A stretch of DNA of 11,357 bases from an uncultured Armatimonadota bacterium (GTDB taxonomy: Bacteria; Armatimonadota; UBA5829; DTJY01): NCBI GenBank assembly GCA_937875395.1, contig CALNCU010000022.1, forward strand, positions 1 to 11,357. Direction: 5' to 3'. The position numbers and the translations under genes are program-made. Below the pieces are notes generated by a model. That model was not told the DNA's origin, ran no database searches, and was given only the letters and a program-made list of their open reading frames with translations. Of this stretch, positions 6,327 to 11,357 are shown one piece after another (positions within the stretch are counted from its first letter, which is position 1; every line of letters starts with the position of its first letter).

Positions 6327-7367
6327 GTGGAAGCTAAAGTAATTGCAAAACAAGATATATCCGCCTGGCTCTCCTCTCTTGCAGAGAAGATGGAAGTGCT
6401 GGCCCCGGTAGAAGACGGCGGTGTCATCCGGTACCGGCCGCTGGGAGAAGGAGAGATGAACCTTAATTTCTCCGGCCCGGCAAAATCTCTTAGAGATCAC
6501 TTCACGCCGGAGACGGAGACTCTCTTCCGGTACAAGTATGAAGGTCTTAAGGCAGAACTGGAAGAATCCCCCGCCGAGGAGCATGACCGCCTTATATTCG
6601 GCGTTCGTGCCTGCGATGCGGCGGCGCTTAAGTATGTAGATGCCGTCTACTCTATGGTGGAACCCAGGGACGAACCCTACTTTGCACGCAGGGAGCGCAC
6701 TACAATAGTGGGGCTCTTCTGCAACAACCCCGCATGGAGCTGTTTCTGCACAGAAGTGGGCAACTTTCTTACCAACCCGCAAGAGATGGATGCGGGCCTT
6801 ACAGACATAGGCGATAAGTACTACGCAGAGGCGTACACCGCAAAGGGCGAAGAACTGCTCTCCGCCGCACAGTTTGAACCTGCAGGCGCAGAAGATGCAG
6901 CGGCCGTGGAGAAGGTAAAACAAAAAGCGCTCTCCCGGCTCCCGGCAAAGGGCGCCCATGAAGAGGCCTGCCTCTCCTACAACTGGGACAGCCCCATCTT
7001 CCCGGAACTTGCAGAAAAATGCCTGGGATGCGGAGTTTGTGCCTACTCCTGCCCCACATGCCACTGCTTTGATATACAAGAGTGCGCACAGGGCAAGAAG
7101 GGGAGCCGTTTCCGCTGCTGGGATACCTGCCAGTTTGAGAAATTCACACTTATGGGCCATGGGCATAACCCCCGCCCATCCAAAAAAGAGAGAACGCGCC
7201 AGCGGGTATTCCACAAATTCAAGTATTCCATAGAGCGTTACAAAATGCTGGGATGCGTGGGATGCGGGCGGTGCATCTCCGCCTGCCCTGTAAATATAGA
7301 CATCCACGCGGTAGTAGCCGAGCTTGAAAAACCGGCCCCCGCAAGTGAAGGTGTAAACAATGAGTAA
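6327..7367 (+). CDS. flxB: FlxB, AsrA/hydrogenase beta-type 4Fe-4S protein
   Basis: The 346-residue protein resembles the iron-sulfur subunits of anaerobic sulfite reductase (AsrA) and cytoplasmic sulfhydrogenase. These pair with a PyrK-like FAD/NAD(P)H subunit, exactly as flxB pairs with flxA here. The N-terminal domain has FGVRACDAAAL (91-101), and the C-terminal part is a split dicluster ferredoxin with C232/C235/C238/C242 and C310/C313/C316/C320. Between them lie C245, C247, C253, C264 and C268, arranged as CPTCHCFDIQEC and CWDTC, a cysteine-rich insert typical of AsrA-like proteins. The start is GTG with AAAGGA (6313-6318) at 8 nt, 39 nt after flxC. Its last 8 bases overlap flxA. Inferred role: it accepts electrons from the FAD/[2Fe-2S] of FlxA. 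Confidence 0.88.
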   Translation: MEAKVIAKQDISAWLSSLAEKMEVLAPVEDGGVIRYRPLGEGEMNLNFSGPAKSLRDHFTPETETLFRYKYEGLKAELEESPAEEHDRLIFGVRACDAAALKYVDAVYSMVEPRDEPYFARRERTTIVGLFCNNPAWSCFCTEVGNFLTNPQEMDAGLTDIGDKYYAEAYTAKGEELLSAAQFEPAGAEDAAAVEKVKQKALSRLPAKGAHEEACLSYNWDSPIFPELAEKCLGCGVCAYSCPTCHCFDIQECAQGKKGSRFRCWDTCQFEKFTLMGHGHNPRPSKKERTRQRVFHKFKYSIERYKMLGCVGCGRCISACPVNIDIHAVVAELEKPAPASEGVNNE

Positions 7368-8190
7368 CAACCCATACGTGCCGCAGCTTGCGGTAATTGA
7401 AAAGATAACGGAAGAGACTTGGGATACCAAAACCTTCCGCGCCGTCTTTGTAGATGAAGAATTCCGCAACAACTTCACCTACAAACCGGGGCAGTTTCAA
7501 GAAGTCTCCGTCTTTGGCACGGGCGAAGCCACCTTCTGCCTGACCTCCACAGCCACAAGGCCGGGTTACATAGAGTTCTCCGTAAAACGGTTCGGCTGCG
7601 TGACAAAGGCTCTGCACGGCCTGTCTGAAGGAGCCACGGTGGGCGTTCGCGCGCCGCTGGGCAACTGCTTCCCGTACGAATCCTTCAAGGGCAAAGATTT
7701 ATGGTTTATAGGCGGCGGAATAGGCATGGCGCCCCTGCGCTCGCTCTTAAACTTCTGCCTGGACAACCGTGATGATTACGGCACGGTAAACATAATCTAC
7801 GGCGCTCGTTCCGCGGGCGACCTGTGCTTTAAATCTGAATTTGACGAGTGGAAGAACTCCCCCAACACCAACCTGTACCTCACCATAGACCGTGAGGAAG
7901 AGGGCTGGACGGAGAACGTGGGCTTTGTGCCCTCTTACCTTATGGATCTTAAGCCCAACCCGGAGGGCGCGATAGCCATTACCTGCGGCCCGCCCATTAT
8001 GATAAAGTTTGTGCTGAAGAACCTGAACGAACTGGGCTTTACGGACGAGCAGATATACACCACGCTTGAGATGAGGATGAAGTGCGGAATAGGCAAATGC
8101 GGGCGGTGCAACATAGGCCAGTACTACGTCTGCACAGACGGCCCGGTCTTCTCTAACGCCCAGCTAAAAGGCCTGCCGCTGGAATACTAA
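7360..8190 (+). CDS. flxA: FlxA, NAD(P)H:FAD/[2Fe-2S] oxidoreductase subunit
   Basis: FlxA is the hydride entry point of the module. The 276-residue protein has the ferredoxin-NADP reductase fold of PyrK/AsrB-type subunits. An FAD-binding barrel covers about 10-108 (PGQF 43-46, FCLTSTA 59-65, FSVKRFGCVT 73-82). A nucleotide-binding domain follows with GGGIGMAPLRS (118-128) and TCGPPIM (208-214). The C-terminal [2Fe-2S] loop has C242, C247, C250 and C258. NADH versus NADPH preference cannot be decided by eye; characterised Flx systems are described as NADH dehydrogenases. The ATG has SD GAAGG (7347-7351) at 8 nt and overlaps the flxB end by 8 nt. It is the last gene of the operon, since dnaN downstream has its own promoter signals. 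Confidence 0.92.
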   Translation: MSNNPYVPQLAVIEKITEETWDTKTFRAVFVDEEFRNNFTYKPGQFQEVSVFGTGEATFCLTSTATRPGYIEFSVKRFGCVTKALHGLSEGATVGVRAPLGNCFPYESFKGKDLWFIGGGIGMAPLRSLLNFCLDNRDDYGTVNIIYGARSAGDLCFKSEFDEWKNSPNTNLYLTIDREEEGWTENVGFVPSYLMDLKPNPEGAIAITCGPPIMIKFVLKNLNELGFTDEQIYTTLEMRMKCGIGKCGRCNIGQYYVCTDGPVFSNAQLKGLPLEY

Positions 8191-8208
8191 TCTATCCATC
8201 GGAAGCAG

Positions 8209-8251
8209 GGCTGCTCAGGCAGCAAAACAGCGCTTATGCAGCCAAAATTTT
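8209..8251 (+). terminator. Weak terminator-like structure after flxA
   Basis: GGCTGC (8209-8214) can pair with GCAGCC (8238-8243), followed by AAAATTTT ending in four T (8248-8251). The same left arm can instead pair locally with GCAGC (8219-8223) around a TCAG loop. The short T-run and long loop make this a weak candidate for the end of the hdr-flx transcript. Confidence 0.3.
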
Positions 8252-8273
8252 AACCAATGCTGCCCGGGCGCCG

Positions 8274-8303
8274 CTTGTAGACGGCCCCGGCTTGTGATAT
8301 ACT
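8274..8303 (+). promoter_or_regulatory. Probable extended -10 promoter of dnaN
   Basis: TATACT (8298-8303) is a good -10 hexamer preceded by TGA, giving the extended -10 form TGN-TATACT. A partial -35, TTGTAG (8274-8279), lies 18 bp upstream. A start near 8310 would give a leader of about 50 nt to the TTG start of dnaN. This supports separate transcription of dnaN from the operon before it. Confidence 0.6.
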
Positions 8304-8358
8304 TAAGGCAGTAAAGATTGGCCATTTTCAACCCAAAGTTTTAAGGAGGGGCGGGTTA

Positions 8359-9459
8359 TTGAGAGCAACTTGCGCCAGAAAAGACCTTTATCACGGAATT
8401 CAAACGGTCAGCCGCGCCATTGCAGGGCGGAGCGCTTGGCCCATTCTTAACAACGTTCTTATACGCTCGGAGGAAGGCCAGCTCAGGCTTACTGCCTTTG
8501 ATCTGGAGCTTGGGATGGAGTGCACGGTGCCTGCATCCGTCAGCACCCCCGGCTCGCTCACCGTCCCTGCAAGGCTTATAGTAGATGTTCTTGCCACACT
8601 GCCGGAAGCAGAAGTGGAAATCTCTGTGGATGAGCAGAACCAGGTGAACGTGCGGTGTGAAAAATCTGATTATACTATTCTGGGGCTGCCGCCGGAAGAG
8701 TTCCGCCCGCTGCCGGAAATTCCGGGCGACCGCAGCTTTGAGATTACGGAAGCCGCGCTTCGCGATGTAATAAAGCAGACCATCTTTGCCGTCTCCCCGG
8801 ATGAGACCAGGGCCATTCTTACCGGAACGCTCTTCATCCTGGGGGAAGATGCCATAAAGGTGGTAAGCACAGATACCCATAGGCTTGCCGTACGCGAATC
8901 ACCCGTGGCGAAGGCATCCGGCGAAGCATCGTGCATTGTGCCCAAGAGGGCGCTGGACGAACTCTCCCGCCTCCTGGAAGATTCCGACAGCGGCGTTACC
9001 GTATTTATTGCAGACAGCCAGATCAAGTTTATTGCAAAGGGCGTCACCATAGTCTCCCGCCTTATAGACGGGCAATTCCCCAACTACGAGAGGGTTATTC
9101 CCGGCGAGTTCCAGAAGAAGCTGACCATCCCCGCGGAGGAGTTTCTTGCCAAGGTACGCAGGGCATCTATTGTGGCCAGGGAGAACGCAAACCGCATAGT
9201 CCTGCGCACGGAAGGCGACAGGCTTGTAATGACGGCAGAGAGCGGCGATGTAGGCAAGGCTTACGAAGAGCTTGAAATAGTTAAAGATGGAGAAGATATA
9301 GAGATAGCATTTAACGCAAAGTATCTTACGGAATTCCTCTCCGTTGTAGGGACAGAGGGCGTTTTCATGGAGCTTACAGGTTCCCTGAATCCGGGAGCCA
9401 TGAAACCCGTAGGCAAGGATAATTACCTTTATGTACTTATGCCAATGCAGATAATGTAA
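8359..9459 (+). CDS. dnaN: DNA polymerase III subunit beta (sliding clamp)
   Basis: This is the ring-shaped processivity clamp of the bacterial replicase. The 366-residue length is normal. The N-terminus R-A-T-C-A-R-K-D-L-x-x-G-I-Q-T-V-S-R-A-I matches the family start, which supports TTG at 8359 with a strong SD (AAGGAGG, 8343-8349) at 9 nt. No in-frame ATG lies near the family N-terminus. Three clamp domains follow, with recognisable segments VVSTDTHRLAV (174-184) and LIDGQFPNYERVIP (235-248), and a C-terminus ending Y-V-L-M-P-M-Q-I-M, which contributes to the partner-binding cleft. It stands alone with its own promoter and terminator. No dnaA is seen next to it in this window, unlike the common dnaA-dnaN pair. 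Confidence 0.97.
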   Translation: MRATCARKDLYHGIQTVSRAIAGRSAWPILNNVLIRSEEGQLRLTAFDLELGMECTVPASVSTPGSLTVPARLIVDVLATLPEAEVEISVDEQNQVNVRCEKSDYTILGLPPEEFRPLPEIPGDRSFEITEAALRDVIKQTIFAVSPDETRAILTGTLFILGEDAIKVVSTDTHRLAVRESPVAKASGEASCIVPKRALDELSRLLEDSDSGVTVFIADSQIKFIAKGVTIVSRLIDGQFPNYERVIPGEFQKKLTIPAEEFLAKVRRASIVARENANRIVLRTEGDRLVMTAESGDVGKAYEELEIVKDGEDIEIAFNAKYLTEFLSVVGTEGVFMELTGSLNPGAMKPVGKDNYLYVLMPMQIM

Positions 9460-9483
9460 ATTGGCCTATACAGGTAAAATACT

Positions 9484-9524
9484 AAAGGCGTCCCCTGCAA
9501 AAGAAGGCTGGGGGCGCCTTTTTT
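9484..9524 (+). terminator. Intrinsic terminator of dnaN
   Basis: AAAGGCG (9484-9490) pairs with CGCCTTT (9515-9521). The stem continues with a T-G wobble and CCCC/GGGG (9492-9495 with 9510-9513), one T-T mismatch and two more pairs, around an 8-nt loop (9499-9506). Six T run from 9519 to 9524. It begins 24 nt after the dnaN stop. Confidence 0.9.
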
Positions 9525-9557
9525 GCAAGAGCACACTATGCAAAAGGAGGGTTCGGC

Positions 9558-9797
9558 ATGTCTAAAGAAACTGCAGCAATGGTGCGTTTTATGGAGCGCG
9601 AATGCACAAAACGCAACATAGATATCACAAGGGCCGTTATCTTTGCCTCCGGCGGAACAATATACGTGAACGGCATAATAAAAAAGATCCGCGGCCACAC
9701 ATTTGATCTTGAACATGAGCTGGGGATTGTAACCAGAGTAGTCAAATCTAAGCCTGGTGTGCAGGGCATAGTGTATGATATAGATATCAGGGAGTGA
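9558..9797 (+). CDS. Small BON-like protein, unknown function
   Basis: The 79-residue protein has a strong SD (AAAGGAGG, 9543-9550) 7 nt before its ATG. The predicted order is helix (3-19), strand (26-39, AVIFASGGTIYVNG), strand (40-44), helix (50-66) and strand (68-77, VQGIVYDIDI). The G-x-I-Y-V-x-G-x-I and P-G-V-x-x-I-V patterns resemble a single BON domain. BON domains usually occur in exported or membrane-associated proteins, but there is no signal peptide here, so this is cytoplasmic. The BON label is a fold guess. The last 11 bases overlap the convergent rqcH gene. It starts only 33 nt after the dnaN terminator, so any promoter of its own must lie within or beside that terminator. Confidence 0.75.
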   Translation: MSKETAAMVRFMERECTKRNIDITRAVIFASGGTIYVNGIIKKIRGHTFDLEHELGIVTRVVKSKPGVQGIVYDIDIRE

Positions 9798-11357
9798 TGA
9801 ACAGGGTTCGCTCGTTAACGTATAGAGCTTTGCCGGGAGGGCCGCCCTTCTGCTTGCGCACATATTTTCTGAGCGTATAGTCTACCGGTACCAGCGATGA
9901 ATGCTTAGATTCGCTGTGCCGGGCGGCAAGTTCTGCTGCTGCGTGCAGAACCTGGGGCGGCACCGTCTGCGGCTTGTTGTTTGTTCTAATCACCACGTGC
10001 GCGCTTGGAGAGGCCTTTACATGCAGCCATAGATCATTGGGCCGGGCTACGCGGTTTAGAAGATAGTCGTTTGATTCACCATTCAGGCCCACAAGTATCT
10101 CCCAGTTGCCGGATGTTATCTTCTGGATGCGGTATCCTTCAAACTCCGGTTTTGCCTTTCCGCCAGCCGCCTCCTGCTTTCCTGTCTGGATGCCCCTCTC
10201 AAGAAGAACCTTTCTAAGCTCCTCAATCTGTTCCGTTTTGGTTATGGATTCTGCAGATTTAAGAACCTTTTCTATAAGCCCAAGCTCCCCTTCCTCCCGC
10301 AGAACTTGCTCTTTAAGAGATTCCGCGCCGGAGAGGGCTTTGCGAAACTTTTTAAAGTAGGCCTCTGCGTTCTCTGCCGCGTTTAGCCGGGGGTCCAGGG
10401 AAACGGTTATGGTATTCCCTTCCGGGCTGTAATAATCTGTAAGCTCTGCAGATTCTGCCTCCGGTTGAATAAGTGACGGCTGAGATAAAATGAGTTCGCC
10501 TATCTCCTTAAAACGCTCTGCTCCCTGGTACTCCTGAAGAGTCTCTTTCATGGAATCTATTGAGCGCTTGCGCCCTTCCATCTCCCGGCGCAGGCGGGAT
10601 AGAAACTCTTCACGCGCATCTTCTAACTCTTCTCTGGGGAGGGCCGTGTTAAAGTATATATCCGCCACGGTGCAGATGGATGGGCGTTCGTGCTGGTTCT
10701 CCTCCGGGTACTGCAGGCTGGGGAAGGCGTAGAATCCAACCGTCCGCCCCTTGTCATCAGAGATGATTACCGGCAGAAACTCCCCCTCTCTCACTCCGGA
10801 AAAGAGCGCAAGGAACTCATCCTTAAGCCGGCCGGTATCGCCTTCGCTCCTCTTTGCAAGTTCCCGGGCTATAAAGGGGCTTATCCCGGTGAAGCTATCC
10901 TTAAGCCAGGATGCAAGCCTCTTTTCATCCGGGCACCCGCCTTCAAAGGCTTCGTGCAGCATGTGGGAGAGCTCCTCCGGTCTCACAGCTAGCGGATTCA
11001 CTTTATTCAGAGGAGGCGGCGAAAGGTACTGCCGCCCCGGAAGTATCTCCCTGTAGCGGTTCTTTGAACGCCCCACGGGTTTTACGGCGCCCAGAATCTT
11101 CCCCTCTGCCGAAACCAGGATTATGTTGCTGTGCTTCCCCATTATCTCTACAACAAGGGTTAAGCGCTCTCCGTCATAGGCCAGAAACTTCAGGTGCAGT
11201 ATGCGGTCAAAATCTACCTGTTCCACGCCTTCAAGCCGCCCGCCTGCAAGGTACTTTCTAAGGAGCATGCAGAAGCCGGGAGGGGTCTTGGGATTCGGGC
11301 GTTTTACAGAGGTAAGGTGAATTCTGGGAGAATCTGCCTCTGCAGATATGAGCAGGC
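9787..11357 (-). CDS. rqcH: RqcH/NFACT ribosome quality control protein (5' end outside window)
   Basis: This is a homologue of bacterial RqcH (also annotated FbpA, eukaryotic NEMF/Rqc2), which binds stalled 50S subunits with peptidyl-tRNA and directs C-terminal alanine tailing. The frame is open through the right edge: 29 more codons lie before the methionine at 11268 and include the family segment PPGFCMLLRKYL, so that methionine is internal. About 522 residues are visible, with roughly 50-60 N-terminal residues missing compared with the usual length near 570-580. Recognisable parts are: the NFACT-N motifs D-R-I (Asp codon 11206-11208) and EIMGKHSNIILVS; a helix-hairpin-helix region; a coiled coil rich in Glu/Lys/Arg; and the C-terminal NFACT-R domain with NDLWLHVKASPSAHVVIR. 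The Asp-Arg pair corresponds by context to the tRNA-contacting pair described in RqcH. The name FbpA reflects early fibronectin-binding reports and need not apply. Confidence 0.93.
   Translation of the reverse strand, partial: LLISAEADSPRIHLTSVKRPNPKTPPGFCMLLRKYLAGGRLEGVEQVDFDRILHLKFLAYDGERLTLVVEIMGKHSNIILVSAEGKILGAVKPVGRSKNRYREILPGRQYLSPPPLNKVNPLAVRPEELSHMLHEAFEGGCPDEKRLASWLKDSFTGISPFIARELAKRSEGDTGRLKDEFLALFSGVREGEFLPVIISDDKGRTVGFYAFPSLQYPEENQHERPSICTVADIYFNTALPREELEDAREEFLSRLRREMEGRKRSIDSMKETLQEYQGAERFKEIGELILSQPSLIQPEAESAELTDYYSPEGNTITVSLDPRLNAAENAEAYFKKFRKALSGAESLKEQVLREEGELGLIEKVLKSAESITKTEQIEELRKVLLERGIQTGKQEAAGGKAKPEFEGYRIQKITSGNWEILVGLNGESNDYLLNRVARPNDLWLHVKASPSAHVVIRTNNKPQTVPPQVLHAAAELAARHSESKHSSLVPVDYTLRKYVRKQKGGPPGKALYVNERTLFITP

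Noticed and set aside
6291..7478. Long minus-strand open frame (395 codons) opposite flxB
   Set aside because: It is fully antisense to flxB, which has all cysteine motifs and an SD. The antisense translation is Cys/Gly/His-rich with no recognisable domain, so it is a shadow of biased codon use.
8356..8880. Minus-strand frame of 174 codons opposite dnaN
   Set aside because: It is antisense to a clear dnaN coding region and covers its SD and start; no recognisable protein.
8931..9275. Second + strand frame inside dnaN
   Set aside because: It is an out-of-frame overlap within a complete dnaN, Arg/Gln/Gly-rich and without SD support.
11266..11268. rqcH starting at the methionine at 11268
   Set aside because: The frame continues to the window edge with 29 more codons matching the NFACT-N domain, so this methionine is internal.

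Overview
The window is bacterial DNA of moderate GC content. dnaN (the bacterial sliding clamp) excludes an archaeon, although the hdr and mvhD-type genes belong to families first described in methanogens. Shine-Dalgarno (SD) sequences are purine-rich and clear, and TTG and GTG starts are used. The gene content points to a strict anaerobe with flavin-based electron-transfer enzymes. I cannot fix the phylum from this sequence alone.

The left two thirds (37-8190, all on the + strand) is an electron-transfer operon: hdrC, hdrB, hdrA, then an unrecognised secreted repeat protein, then flxD (MvhD-like), flxC, flxB and flxA. HdrABC with FlxABCD is the known NAD(P)H dehydrogenase/heterodisulfide reductase module of anaerobic bacteria. 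In the inferred flow, FlxA takes hydride from NAD(P)H. Electrons then pass through the iron-sulfur proteins FlxB and FlxC and the [2Fe-2S] protein FlxD to the FAD of HdrA. HdrA can split them between a ferredoxin and, via HdrC, the disulfide-reducing HdrB. No hydrogenase subunit is present. All expected cofactor-binding cysteines are intact, so the complex looks functional.

The most unusual part is 3499-4878, between the hdr and flx halves. It holds a 387-residue protein with a signal peptide and three tandem beta-rich repeats of about 105 residues. The gene is bracketed by two copies of one structured palindromic element (3504-3551 and 4774-4816). The copies share their core but differ by a compensatory base-pair change and a rebuilt apical hairpin, which suggests selection on the folded structure. 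A secreted protein does not fit obviously among cytoplasmic redox enzymes, so the gene and its flanking elements may be a later insertion or may link the operon to the cell envelope.

The right third is housekeeping. dnaN (8359-9459, TTG start) has its own probable extended -10 promoter and a strong intrinsic terminator. A 79-residue BON-like protein of unknown function follows (9558-9797). Its 3' end overlaps by 11 bp the 3' end of a convergent rqcH/NFACT ribosome-quality-control gene, which runs off the right edge of the window.
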